From assembly GCA_016712625.1 (NCBI GenBank), contig JADJQQ010000029.1:62001-126000 (forward strand): a stretch of DNA of 64,000 bases. The letters are read 5' to 3'. Numbering within the stretch: position 1 is the first letter of the stretch; each line of letters starts with the position of its first letter. Of the stretch, positions 7,497 to 15,607 are shown piece after piece. The stretch is from Candidatus Competibacteraceae bacterium. GTDB lineage: Bacteria; Pseudomonadota; Gammaproteobacteria; Competibacterales; Competibacteraceae. The notes beneath the pieces were generated by a model. That model saw only the letters and a list, made by a program, of their open reading frames with translations. It ran no database searches and was not told the origin of the DNA. The translations under genes and the position numbers were made by a program.

Positions 7497-8243
7497 ATGG
7501 ACATCCCACGGATATTCAACATCACTGAGAGTGCTCACCGCATCCACAACCCGATCACACCCGAAAAGCTCGCCACTCTCGGCGCGGCGCTGCGTCTGGG
7601 ATCGAGAGCCCGAGTGCTCGACCTCGGCAGCGGTTCGGGGGAGATGCTGTGCACCTGGGCACGCGATCACGGCGTCATCGGCACCGGCATCGACATGAGC
7701 CAGTTGTTCACCGAGCAGGCGAAACGCCGTGCTGTAGAACTCGGCGTCGCCGATCAAGTCAAGTTCATCCATGGCGATGCCGCCGGCTATGTCTCTGACG
7801 AGAAGGTTGGTGTGGCGGCCTGTGTCGGCGCCACCTGGATCGCCGGGGGAGTCATCGGCACCATCGCGCTTCTGGCGCGGAGCCTGCGCACCGGAGGGAT
7901 CATCCTCATCGGCGAACCCTACTGGCGGCGGTTACCACCGACGGAAGATGTTGCCAGGGGGTGCCTTGCCAACGCAATATCCGACTTTCTGATTCTTCCA
8001 GAACTTCTCGCGTCTTTCGGCCACCTTGGCTACGACGTCGTTGAAATGGTTCTGGCGGACCAGGACGGTTGGGATAGATACGAGGCGGCCAAATGGCTCA
8101 CCATGCGCCGATGGCTTGAAGCCAATTCCGACGATGAGTTCGCGAAAGATGTTCGAGCCCAACTGACCTCGGAACCCGAGCGCTACGCCGCTTACACGCG
8201 TGAATACCTGGGCTGGGGTGTGTTCGCGCTGATGCCGCGGTGA
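7497..8243 (+). CDS. Class I SAM-dependent methyltransferase
   Basis: A 248-residue protein preceded by the ribosome site aaggagatt. A Rossmann-type methyltransferase core begins near residue 37: motif I VLDLGSGSGEMLC (SAM glycine loop), acidic motif II GTGIDMSQLF, motif III KFIHGDAAGYV and the later strand GGIILIGEPYW. A C-terminal segment rich in Trp and Tyr (GWDRYEAAKWLTMRRW) probably covers the substrate pocket. The acceptor is unknown. It is encoded alone in its cassette; about 140 bp lie between the stop and attC 11. Its GC content is close to that of chromosomal genes. Confidence 0.85.
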   Translation: MDIPRIFNITESAHRIHNPITPEKLATLGAALRLGSRARVLDLGSGSGEMLCTWARDHGVIGTGIDMSQLFTEQAKRRAVELGVADQVKFIHGDAAGYVSDEKVGVAACVGATWIAGGVIGTIALLARSLRTGGIILIGEPYWRRLPPTEDVARGCLANAISDFLILPELLASFGHLGYDVVEMVLADQDGWDRYEAAKWLTMRRWLEANSDDEFAKDVRAQLTSEPERYAAYTREYLGWGVFALMPR

Positions 8244-8382
8244 TGCGTTGGCGCATCCGGGGATTGTCAACGGCTGTGCCGCGCAACAGCTGGCGACTCG
8301 CCGAGATGTGATTGCGCCTGAATTCATTTCTTATGGTCTAGCTATCATCCATGCAATCAACAGAAAGGCCCGTCTCAGGCAG

Positions 8383-8442
8383 GACTAACCATTCATTCAA
8401 GCCGACGCCGCTTCGCGGCGCGGCTTAACTGAGGCGTTAACC
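8383..8442 (+). repeat. attC site 11
   Basis: Left core GACTAAC at 8383-8389, right core GTTAACC at 8436-8442. Main arm type with an intact gccgacgccgcttcgcggcg palindrome. The right core departs from GTTRRRY at one position. Confidence 0.75.
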
Positions 8443-8495
8443 CTCTGCGCACCGCACGCACCGCCGCCTACTCGTAGGCTAAGGAACCACCTCCT

Positions 8496-9056
8496 ATGTC
8501 TGGCATTTCGATAAAGTTAGAACGCCCTCGCGTAGAGCAATTACTCGCAAGATACAAATCACAGATCGGCACGGACTTCCCCGGCTATCGCAACCATATT
8601 TATCGTGCAATCACTTACGCGATGTGTTTTCTCGACAATAAGATCGAGCATGAACAGCTCATAGAGACCATATTCGTCTATCACGACATCGGGCTTTGGA
8701 CGGATCATGAATTGTCGTATTTGGAGCCGTCCGAGGCTGTGGCAATCGCTGATAATGAGCAGTATGACTGGGGCCTTAATCCAGATCTACTTCGTGGCGC
8801 CATCCACTGGCATCACAAAATTTTCCCTTACAGAGGGCCCAACCAGAATATCATCGAAGCGTGCCGCAAGGCTGACTGGATTGATGCGTCAAAGGGTAAG
8901 CTCCGCAAAGGCATGGCTAAGGCGGCTGTCACAGAGGTCGAGGCTGCATTCCCTAATCTTGGATTCCACGACGCGTTGCTGCGTCTAGCAAAAGATTACG
9001 GTGGCTCGACGATCGTTGGCGGTCTGAAAGTTACTCTTGGCATTGTTAAATGGTAG
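8496..9056 (+). CDS. HD-domain family protein
   Basis: A 186-residue all-helical protein. The pattern NHIYRAITYAMCFL (first His) followed by ETIFVYHDIGLWTD (paired His-Asp) and GAIHWHHKIFPY (further His) is that of the HD superfamily of metal-dependent phosphohydrolases. The metal ligands look present. Such proteins act on nucleotides or cyclic nucleotides, but the substrate cannot be read from the sequence. A Lys/Arg-rich helix (KGKLRKGMAKAAVTEVEAAF) follows the core. It is a single-gene cassette; the start at 8496 lies about 50 bp past attC 11, after aaggaaccacc. Confidence 0.75.
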   Translation: MSGISIKLERPRVEQLLARYKSQIGTDFPGYRNHIYRAITYAMCFLDNKIEHEQLIETIFVYHDIGLWTDHELSYLEPSEAVAIADNEQYDWGLNPDLLRGAIHWHHKIFPYRGPNQNIIEACRKADWIDASKGKLRKGMAKAAVTEVEAAFPNLGFHDALLRLAKDYGGSTIVGGLKVTLGIVKW

Positions 9057-9072
9057 TCGCCATGAAACAAAG

Positions 9073-9131
9073 GGCTAATCCTTCATTCAAGCCGACGCCG
9101 CTTCGCGGCGTGGCTTAATTCAGACCTTAGA
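9073..9131 (+). repeat. attC site 12 (decayed cores)
   Basis: The palindromic centre (ttcattcaagccgacgccgcttcgcggcg) is intact, but both cores are damaged: GGCTAAT at 9073-9079 and CCTTAGA at 9125-9131, in place of RYYYAAC and GTTRRRY. It is probably inactive. A separate GTTAGGT at 9210-9216 could be an orphan or alternative core. Confidence 0.65.
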
Positions 9132-9154
9132 GAGCGCACAGGGGCTTGGTCATC

Positions 9155-9214
9155 ATGATTTACTCTGAACGGCTGGTCATGCACCCGATCAGCGAAAGCG
9201 ATGCCGAGCGTTAG
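9155..9214 (+). pseudogene. Truncated N-terminus of a GNAT-like acetyltransferase
   Basis: ATG at 9155 opens MIYSERLVMHPISESDAER and stops at 9212-9214. A short R-L-x-x-x-P-I-S-E-S-D-A-E-R opening is typical of the first strand of GNAT acetyltransferases (RimJ/RimL type). The frame is cut exactly where a GTTAGGT core-like heptamer sits (9210-9216). I read it as the stub of a cassette gene cut off by recombination. It is short, so chance is not excluded. Confidence 0.4.
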
Positions 9215-9255
9215 GTTGCGGATAAAAGCGCACACGCGCTGTCAAGGGGAAACAT

Positions 9256-9519
9256 ATGCGCACGGTAATCATCATTACTGTTGGAATCTTCGTTGCCAGC
9301 TTGCTACTTGCTTTGCTAAGAAAGCGACCCGGTGCTCCCAATACAGCGATTGTTGCGTTCACGCTGACTTGGCTCGCCTTTTGCGGCTGGAATTTTTCCG
9401 TTGGTGTATCTCACGGCTACAGCTTTGCTGAAGAAATCCCGTTCTTCCTCGCCAATTTTGCTGTGCCGGTCATTTTCATGTGGCTCGTCCGTCATCGTTT
9501 TGGTGGGCCCACAACCTAA
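9256..9519 (+). CDS. Small three-helix membrane protein
   Basis: An 87-residue protein that is almost entirely hydrophobic. There are three predicted membrane helices: TVIIITVGIFVASLLLALL, a middle IVAFTLTWLAFCGW, and FFLANFAVPVIFMWLV, with a positive loop LRKRPGAPN. No known domain is recognised. The start follows caaggggaaacat. The TAA stop overlaps the left core of attC 13, as expected for a compact cassette. Small membrane proteins of this kind are common cargo of chromosomal integrons; no function can be assigned. Confidence 0.7.
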   Translation: MRTVIIITVGIFVASLLLALLRKRPGAPNTAIVAFTLTWLAFCGWNFSVGVSHGYSFAEEIPFFLANFAVPVIFMWLVRHRFGGPTT

Positions 9520-9573
9520 CAATTCAAGCAAGCCGAAACCGCTTCGTGGCTCGGCTTAACTCAGGCGTTAGGC
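9514..9573 (+). repeat. attC site 13
   Basis: Left core ACCTAAC at 9514-9520, right core GTTAGGC at 9567-9573. A compact 60-bp site of the main arm type (aattcaagcaagccgaaaccgcttcg ... cggcttaactcaggc). Confidence 0.85.
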
Positions 9574-9590
9574 CTCAGGAGACGAAGACC

Positions 9591-9963
9591 ATGAGCGATG
9601 AGATCATCATTTAAAAAGGGTTTGTGTCCACCAACCGCCGAATTGTACGGCTCAGCGTTTGGAGGCAAGCTCCCAATAGCTTGCCCAACCCCTTATCGCG
9701 AAAGTCAGTTTTGAAAGAGGGCTTTAAGCCGGAATTTTCTTTCGTCGCGGTTAGCGGTGGTGAGATGGTTGGAATCGCCGGCTTCAAGACGGAGCAAGGA
9801 TCGCTGACGGGCGGGATGTCATTGACACGAATCCCGCTGCTCGGCGCTTGTATGAACGTGTTGGCTTTGTGCCAGTCAAGACCCACCGATTCGCCTTTTA
9901 AAGTGGCTACTTGGCTTTGAGGCAACCATACAGATGGAGGCCAGCCTTAATGCTGAGGCATAA
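9591..9963 (+). pseudogene. Decayed GNAT acetyltransferase cassette
   Basis: ATG at 9591, 17 bp after attC 13, opens MSDEIII followed by a stop. Conserved GNAT blocks then appear in order in three different frames: PPTAELYGSAFGGKL, then FSFVAVSGGEMVGIAGFKT (central strands), then ARRLYERVGFVPVKTH (acetyl-CoA-binding motif and following strand) to a TAA at 9961-9963. The middle is shorter than in an intact GNAT, so there is a deletion as well as frameshifts. The last stop overlaps the left core of attC 14, which confirms that this was one cassette gene. Confidence 0.75.
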
Positions 9964-10017
9964 TAATCGGTTGCGGCGGACGGCGTTCCGCGCCGCCGCT
10001 GAACCGGAACGTTGGGC
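9958..10017 (+). repeat. attC site 14 (last of the array)
   Basis: Left core GCATAAT at 9958-9964 (decayed), right core GTTGGGC at 10011-10017. Arms ggttgcggcggacggcg / cgccgccgctgaaccgg pair. No further attC is seen downstream, so this marks the distal end of the integron. Confidence 0.75.
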
Positions 10018-10024
10018 GTAACGC

Positions 10025-10360
10025 ATGCCTGTTCATCATAATTTGTCGCACTGGAACTATTACTAGGTTGCTAGAACGCGATTTGGAAGACAGTTTCCGG
10101 TTCGCGCATCCTTCTGAGAAACACGTCGGCATTTATTCCGATCAATTTGCGCGCATCATTTTGATGGCATGCACAGAGATAGAGAACGCTATGTTGCCTC
10201 TGGGACAGACGCTACAACTGGCGTGCTCACTGGCGGCGATTTCCATATTATGGAAACCCCAACCCTCGTCTTCATTGCCGATGAAGCGCCGTTGCATCGC
10301 AAGCTAGAAGTTTGCCAAAACCGGTCCTACACGTTGCCGCCGTTTCAGACCCGATTCTGA
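10025..10360 (+). pseudogene. Decayed ORF at the end of the array
   Basis: After attC 14, MPVHHNLSHWNYY is open from 10025 and stops. The neighbouring frame carries ERDLEDSFRFAHPSEKHVGIYSDQFARIILMACTEIEN, and a third frame gives DFHIMETPTLVFIADEAPLHRKLEVCQNRSYTLPPF to a stop at 10358-10360. The blocks look protein-like and are in a plausible order, suggesting one gene with at least two frameshifts. I do not recognise the family. No attC follows it, so it may be the last, broken cassette. Confidence 0.45.
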
Positions 10361-10395
10361 TTTTACCAATGCAATAATATGGCAAGGAAACACTC

Positions 10396-11103
10396 ATGAC
10401 CGCATCGATTTATCTCTGGAATCCGCCCGTCTACTCGCTGCCGGTGCGCGGCGGCGACCGGCGCTATCCAATTAACCGCATCTTCTGCGTTGGCCGTAAC
10501 TACCACGCCCACGCCATCGAGATGAACAGTCCGGTGGACAAGGCCACAGCGCGGCCGTTCTACTTCACCAAGTCGCCGTCCGCCCTGGTGGAATCCGGCG
10601 CGACGGTGCCGTATCCCACTGGCACTCAAAACTATCATTATGAAATGGAACTGGTGGTCGCCATCGGCGCTTCGGGTTTCCGGGTGAGCGAAGCCGACGC
10701 CCAGCGGTTGATATACGGCTATGCCGCCGGTCTCGACATGACCCGCCGCGACCTGCAATTGATCGCCCGCGATCAGGGCCGGCCGTGGGATCTGGGCAAG
10801 AACTTCGAGCGATCAGCGGTTTGCACCGATATCCTGCCCATTGGCAATCTCGGCGTGCTGACTGCTGGCGCAATCAATCTGCAAGTCAACGGCAAACCCC
10901 GCCAGAGCGCTGATATCAGCCAACTCATTTGGAACATCCCCGAGCTGCTGGCCGATCTGTCTCAATTCTATCACCTGGAGCCGGGCGATCTGATCTTCAC
11001 TGGCACCCCGGAAGGCGTCGGCGCGGTCCAACCGGGCGATGTCATCACCGGCCATGTCGATCAAATCGGCGACATCACCCTGACCATCGGTCCGGCCGAA
11101 TAA
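10396..11103 (+). CDS. Fumarylacetoacetate hydrolase family protein
   Basis: A 235-residue, single-domain FAH protein. It shows the family's N-terminal block FCVGRNYHAHAIEMN and FYFTKSPSALVESG. The metal-binding acidic set follows: the E-x-E of YHYEMELVVAIG plus the Asp in AAGLDMTRRDLQ. The signature end LEPGDLIFTGTPEGVGAVQPGD is present. Members cleave C-C bonds of beta-diketo acids or act as oxaloacetate decarboxylases or 2-keto-acid isomerases; short members like this are often acylpyruvases. Start 10396 has aaggaaacactc upstream. It is the first gene outside the cassette array and converges with the dehydrogenase downstream. Confidence 0.85.
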   Translation: MTASIYLWNPPVYSLPVRGGDRRYPINRIFCVGRNYHAHAIEMNSPVDKATARPFYFTKSPSALVESGATVPYPTGTQNYHYEMELVVAIGASGFRVSEADAQRLIYGYAAGLDMTRRDLQLIARDQGRPWDLGKNFERSAVCTDILPIGNLGVLTAGAINLQVNGKPRQSADISQLIWNIPELLADLSQFYHLEPGDLIFTGTPEGVGAVQPGDVITGHVDQIGDITLTIGPAE

Positions 11104-11191
11104 CGACTTGTTCCCACTCGCCTTAAGGGAATTTGTTGCTTTTCATGCCGAATCACCTTTAGGGCGGCGACGGGTGCAAACAGTCCACGTT

Positions 11192-12640
11192 TTAAATTCC
11201 GGCCATGTTGATGTACTTGATGACCAGATAATCCTCGATGCCATAGTGCGAACCCTCACGGCCGATACCCGATTGCTTGACGCCGCCAAAGGGCGCGACC
11301 TCGTTTGAGATTAGGCCGGTGTTGACGCCGACCATGCCGTACTCCAACCGTTCGGCCACCCGCCAAACCCGACCGATGTCGCGAGCATAGAAATAGCTGG
11401 CAAGGCCGAACGGAGTATCGTTCGCCATCGCCACCACCTCGTCTTCAGTCTCGAAGCGAAACAAAGGAGCCAGCGGGCCAAAGGTTTCCTCTCGCGCCAC
11501 CAGCATGTCGCGAGTCGCTCCAGCCAGCACCGTCGGCTCGAAAAAAGAATGACCCAGCGCGTGCCGCTGGCCACCGGTCAACACGGTCGCTCCCTTGCCA
11601 ATGGCATCGGCGATATGCTCCTCGACCTTGCGCACTGCCTTGTCATCGATCAGCGGGCCGATGCGCACGCCGTCGGCGCTGCCATCGCCAACTTTCAGCG
11701 CCTTAACCGCGGCGACCAGCTTTTCAGCGAATGTATCGTACACCTTGGCCTGTACGTATAAACGGTTCGCGCAGACACAGGTCTGGCCGGCATTGCGGTA
11801 TTTGGAGGCCAATGCGCCTTCGATCGCCGCATCCAGGTCGGCGTCGTCAAAAACGATAAACGGGGCGTTACCGCCTAGTTCCATCGAAACTTTCTTGATG
11901 GTGGCAGCAGTCTGCGCCATCAGCACCCGACCGATTTCGGTGGAACCGGTGAAGGTCACTTTACGCACGAGCGGGTTAGTGCATAACTCAGATCCAATCT
12001 CACCGGCCGCGCCAGTCACCACCGACATCACCCCAGCCGGCAGCCCGGCCCGTTCGGCCAGCACCGCCAGCGCCAGCGCCGACAGCGGCGTCTGCGAAGC
12101 CGGCTTGACCACCATGGGACAGCCGGCGGCCAGGGCCGGCCCGACTTTGCGGGCGATCATCGCCGCCGGGAAATTCCAAGGCGTGATGGCGGCGCAAACC
12201 CCAATCGGTTCTTTAAGAACCACAATGCGCTGACCGCTGACCGGGGCCGGAATCGTGTCGCCGTACACGCGCTTGCCTTCCTCGCCGAACCATTCGATGA
12301 AAGAAGCGGCATAGGCGATCTCGCCGCGCGACTCGGCCAAGGGTTTGCCTTGTTCGGCGGTCATGATCCGCGCAAGATCCTCCTGATTGGCCATGATTAG
12401 CTCAAACCATTTGCGCAGCAGCGCCGCGCGTTCCTTGGCGGTTTTAGCCCGCCAATCCGGCCATGCGCGCTGGGCGGCCTCAATGGCGGCGCGGGTCTCC
12501 GCCGCGCCAAGCTTGGGCACGGTGGCAACGAGTTGGCCATTGGCGGGGTTGATGACTTCGATCTTGGCGGCGCCGTCGCGCCACTGGCCGTCGATAAAGC
12601 ACTGCTGCCGTAGCAGCGATGAATCGCTAAGGTTGCGCAT
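11192..12640 (-). CDS. gabD: NAD(P)-dependent succinate-semialdehyde dehydrogenase
   Basis: A 482-residue aldehyde dehydrogenase. Expected elements are in order: PWNFPAAMIARKVGPALAAG, cofactor-loop VTFTGSTEIGR, general base in VSMELGGNAPFIVFDDAD and catalytic Cys in NAGQTCVCANRLYV. The ending PFGGVKQSGIGREGSHYGIEDY is characteristic of GabD. It oxidises succinic semialdehyde to succinate in 4-aminobutyrate breakdown, in the cytosol. I prefer ATG at 12640 (after tggagaacc) over a GTG five codons earlier. No GABA aminotransferase gene is in the window. Glutarate-semialdehyde dehydrogenase is a close alternative. Confidence 0.85.
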   Translation of the reverse strand: MRNLSDSSLLRQQCFIDGQWRDGAAKIEVINPANGQLVATVPKLGAAETRAAIEAAQRAWPDWRAKTAKERAALLRKWFELIMANQEDLARIMTAEQGKPLAESRGEIAYAASFIEWFGEEGKRVYGDTIPAPVSGQRIVVLKEPIGVCAAITPWNFPAAMIARKVGPALAAGCPMVVKPASQTPLSALALAVLAERAGLPAGVMSVVTGAAGEIGSELCTNPLVRKVTFTGSTEIGRVLMAQTAATIKKVSMELGGNAPFIVFDDADLDAAIEGALASKYRNAGQTCVCANRLYVQAKVYDTFAEKLVAAVKALKVGDGSADGVRIGPLIDDKAVRKVEEHIADAIGKGATVLTGGQRHALGHSFFEPTVLAGATRDMLVAREETFGPLAPLFRFETEDEVVAMANDTPFGLASYFYARDIGRVWRVAERLEYGMVGVNTGLISNEVAPFGGVKQSGIGREGSHYGIEDYLVIKYINMAGI

Positions 12641-12710
12641 GTTCAGGTTCTCCACAGCATCAAGCCAACAGATCGCCTATTATGACCAACCTTACTCTGA
12701 AATCGGATGG

Positions 12711-14360
12711 ATGATGAACCGTCGCCGCTTTATTGGCTCGCTGACCGCCGCCGCCTTGGCGACCGGTGGCGCTTATGGGTGGTGGCGCGCGTCACCGAAA
12801 ACGCCCGCCTTGCCCGATGGCGAGATCATCGGCGCGGCGGCGGGCCTCGGCCACCGTCTGCGAGCCGCCGATCTGCCGAAGCCGACCGAGACGCTAAAGA
12901 CGCCGGTGCTGATCTGCGGCGGTGGCATCGCCGGGCTATCCGCTGGCTGGAAATTGCTCAAAAGCGGTTTCAGCGATTTCCTTATCCTGGAGTTGGAACC
13001 GGACGTTGGCGGCAACGCACGCTGGGACCACAACGCGATCAGCGCTTATCCGTGGGGAGCGCATTACCTGCCCTTCCCCACCGAGGAATCCCGCGCCGTA
13101 CGCGAATTGCTTGCTGATTTTGGCGTTTTGCGCGGCGATTCGCGCGCGACCGCGCCGAGCTACGATGAGCGTTACATCAACTTCGCGCCGCAAGAACGCC
13201 TGTACGCCCACGGCGTCTGGCACGAAGGTTTGTGGCCGCAAACCGGCGTCCGGCAACGCGATCTCGACCAATATCACCGCTTTCAGGACTTGATGGCGGA
13301 TTTTCAGCGCCGGCGCGGCGCTGACGGCCGCAAAGCGTTCGCCATCCCCATCGACTTCAGCGCCCGCGACGCCGATTTGCTGGCGCTGGATCAGCTTTCC
13401 ATGCGCGATTTCCTGTTGCGGCAAGGCTTGGATGCGGAACCGCTGCACTGGTACGTCAATTACGCCTGCCGCGATGACTACGGCTGCCGTTACGACCAAA
13501 CCTCGGCGTGGATGGGGATTCATTATTTCGCCAGCCGCGATGCGCTAGCCCGCGACGCTGACCGCGACGACGTGCTGACCTGGCCGGAGGGCAATGGCTG
13601 GCTGGTCGAGCGGCTGCGAGAGCGGCTGGCCGCTCACCTCGTCACGGATACCCTGGTTTGGCGGATTTCAGAACTGGATCGCGCGGTGGTGGTTGACGCT
13701 TGGCAAGCCCGCGACAACCGCTCGATCCGGCGCTTGGCGCAAGCGGTGATTTGGGCCGCGCCGGTGTTTCAAGCGCCCAGGGTGTTTCGCGAACTGTCGC
13801 CGGAATTGGCGGCGGCCATCGGCGAATTTCAGTACGCTCCTTGGCTGGTCGCCAACCTCAGCTTACGCGCTTTCCCCGAAGAACGGCGCGGCGCGCCGCT
13901 ATCTTGGGATAACGTGCTCTACGACAGCGACGCGCTGGGCTATGTCGTCGCCACGCACCAGCATCTGACGGCGCGGCGCGATCAGACCGTGTTCACCTGG
14001 TATCAGGCGCTGTCTGACGGCTCACCGGAACGGGAGCGCCAGCGCTTGCTGGAAACACCGTGGGCGATATGGGCGGAACGGATTTTGAGTGAGCTGTCGC
14101 GGCCCCATCCCAACATCCGCCAACTGACCACTCGGCTTGATCTGATGCGCTGGGGTCATGCGATGGTGCGACCCCGGCCGGGTTTCGTCTGGGGCGAAGC
14201 CCGGCAACGGTTGGCCTGGCCGCAAGATCGCTTGCAGTTCGCCCACGCCGACCTGAGTGGTTATTCCGTGTTCGAGGAAGCGAACTATCGCGGCATCGTG
14301 GCGGCTGAACGGCTGCTGGAACGCTTGAAAATCTCCTTTTCCTCTTCTGTCCAGATATAG
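12711..14360 (+). CDS. Tat-exported FAD-dependent amine-oxidase-like protein
   Basis: About 549 residues. The start region MMNRRRFIGSLTAAALATGG carries the twin-arginine motif, so a folded flavoprotein is probably sent to the periplasm. From residue 65 there is a dinucleotide-binding fold: TPVLICGGGIAGLSAGWKLL with the acidic LILELEPDVGGNARW, the usual GG-doublet of amine oxidases and phytoene desaturases. The substrate is unknown. It is encoded divergently from gabD (about 70 bp between starts) and followed 78 bp later by PPK2. Either ATG of the tandem pair at 12711/12714 could be used; the much longer upstream frame overlaps gabD and is not coding. Confidence 0.8.
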   Translation: MMNRRRFIGSLTAAALATGGAYGWWRASPKTPALPDGEIIGAAAGLGHRLRAADLPKPTETLKTPVLICGGGIAGLSAGWKLLKSGFSDFLILELEPDVGGNARWDHNAISAYPWGAHYLPFPTEESRAVRELLADFGVLRGDSRATAPSYDERYINFAPQERLYAHGVWHEGLWPQTGVRQRDLDQYHRFQDLMADFQRRRGADGRKAFAIPIDFSARDADLLALDQLSMRDFLLRQGLDAEPLHWYVNYACRDDYGCRYDQTSAWMGIHYFASRDALARDADRDDVLTWPEGNGWLVERLRERLAAHLVTDTLVWRISELDRAVVVDAWQARDNRSIRRLAQAVIWAAPVFQAPRVFRELSPELAAAIGEFQYAPWLVANLSLRAFPEERRGAPLSWDNVLYDSDALGYVVATHQHLTARRDQTVFTWYQALSDGSPERERQRLLETPWAIWAERILSELSRPHPNIRQLTTRLDLMRWGHAMVRPRPGFVWGEARQRLAWPQDRLQFAHADLSGYSVFEEANYRGIVAAERLLERLKISFSSSVQI

Positions 14361-14438
14361 GCTAAAGTTTGTTAATGTCGGCCAAGCACCGCTGCCAGCC
14401 CTTCCAAATTCTGCTTTCTTTCGCAAGGGAACCATGAC

Positions 14439-15374
14439 ATGAGCTATCCCGCGCTCGATCCCGACCAGACCCTCATCGTCCAGATGAGCGAAGATTCCAC
14501 CCTGGAATTGCCGCTAAAGCACATCATGGCGCCGCCGGGCAAGCACATTACACTGCGCGAGGATTATGATCCCGCCTTCACCGCCGGTTTCAAGGGCAAG
14601 AAAGAAGCGGAAAGGAAATTGGAAGAAAACAGCCAAAAACTGGCTGAGTATCAGGATATTTTTTACGCTCAAGACAACTACGCCCTGCTGGTCATCTTCC
14701 AAGCGATGGATGCCGCCGGCAAGGACGGCGCTGTCAAGCACGTCATGTCCGGCATCAACCCTCAAGGCTGCCAAGTGTTCAGTTTCAAGACCCCCTCCAC
14801 CGAGGAACTGGATCACGATTATCTGTGGCGATCGATGAAGCGTTTGCCCGAACGGGGCCGGATCGGCATTTTCAATCGCTCCTATTACGAGGAAGTCCTG
14901 GTGGTGCGGGTTCATCCCGAATTTCTCAACACGCAGAAACTCCCGCCGTCGACCCGCGACAATATCTGGAAAAAACGCTACGACCAAATCAATGGCTTTG
15001 AAAAATATCTGGTCCAGAACGGCATCATCGTGCTGAAATTCTTCCTCAATGTTTCCAAGGAAGAACAACGCCAGCGGTTCCTGAAACGTATTGACGAGCC
15101 TGAGAAAAACTGGAAATTCTCGCCAGCCGACGTGAAGGAGCGGGCCTTTTGGGACGATTACCAAGCCGCCTACCAAGATTGTCTCAACCAGACCAGCACC
15201 GAATGGGCGCCGTGGTTCGTTATTCCCGCCGACGCCAAGTGGTTTACCCGACTGGCCGTTTCGGAAATTATCATTCACACCTTGCAAGGTTTGAACTTAC
15301 GCTATCCCGAAGTGAGCGAACAACGGCGTCAGGAATTGCTAGAGATTCGAAAATTGTTAGCCGCGGAACATTAA
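14439..15374 (+). CDS. ppk2: Polyphosphate kinase 2 family protein
   Basis: A 311-residue single-domain PPK2. Walker A is FQAMDAAGKDGAVKHV (about residues 87-102), Walker B-type IGIFNRSYYEEVLVVRVHP (143-160), and the lid region has the usual basic KKRYDQINGFEKYL and RFLKRIDEPEKNWKF. PPK2 enzymes transfer phosphate between polyphosphate and nucleotides; one-domain enzymes mostly phosphorylate AMP, ADP or GDP from polyphosphate. Class I versus class III cannot be settled by eye. A polyphosphate link fits the guess of an activated-sludge-type organism. The start is preceded by caaggga. A tiny Lys-rich gene follows at 15500. Confidence 0.9.
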   Translation: MSYPALDPDQTLIVQMSEDSTLELPLKHIMAPPGKHITLREDYDPAFTAGFKGKKEAERKLEENSQKLAEYQDIFYAQDNYALLVIFQAMDAAGKDGAVKHVMSGINPQGCQVFSFKTPSTEELDHDYLWRSMKRLPERGRIGIFNRSYYEEVLVVRVHPEFLNTQKLPPSTRDNIWKKRYDQINGFEKYLVQNGIIVLKFFLNVSKEEQRQRFLKRIDEPEKNWKFSPADVKERAFWDDYQAAYQDCLNQTSTEWAPWFVIPADAKWFTRLAVSEIIIHTLQGLNLRYPEVSEQRRQELLEIRKLLAAEH

Positions 15375-15394
15375 GCACGCCAGTTTTCTAACGA

Positions 15395-15417
15395 TCAAGC
15401 CCCCCGCGGAGGCTTGA
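15395..15417 (+). terminator. Hairpin after ppk2
   Basis: Inverted repeat TCAAGCC (15395-15401) and GGCTTGA (15411-15417) around a GC-rich loop, 20 bp after the ppk2 stop. There is no T-run after it, so an intrinsic terminator is possible but not certain. Confidence 0.35.
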
Positions 15418-15499
15418 GAGCTTCCTATCCGACAAGGCCCAGACCTTGGCGGGATTTTGCAAACCGAAGACTTGACCCATCGCACGAGGAGTGAACACT

Positions 15500-15607
15500 A
15501 TGAGTAAAGGCACTGATATTAAAAAAGAAACCAAGAAAAAACCGGCCAAGACCATGAAGGAGAAAAAGGCTGAAAAAAAGACCAAGAAAGACAATAAAGG
15601 CTCTTAG
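15500..15607 (+). CDS. Tiny lysine-rich protein
   Basis: A 35-residue protein, MSKGTDIKKETKKKPAKTMK followed by more of the same, with 15 lysines and no hydrophobic core. A good ribosome site (gaggagtg) precedes the ATG. Short proteins starting MSKG..KKE.KKKPAKT are, to my recollection, conserved in many proteobacteria without assigned function. It would be disordered and strongly cationic, so binding to nucleic acid or polyphosphate is plausible. It lies 125 bp after ppk2 in the same direction, possibly beyond a weak terminator, so co-expression is uncertain. Confidence 0.65.
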   Translation: MSKGTDIKKETKKKPAKTMKEKKAEKKTKKDNKGS

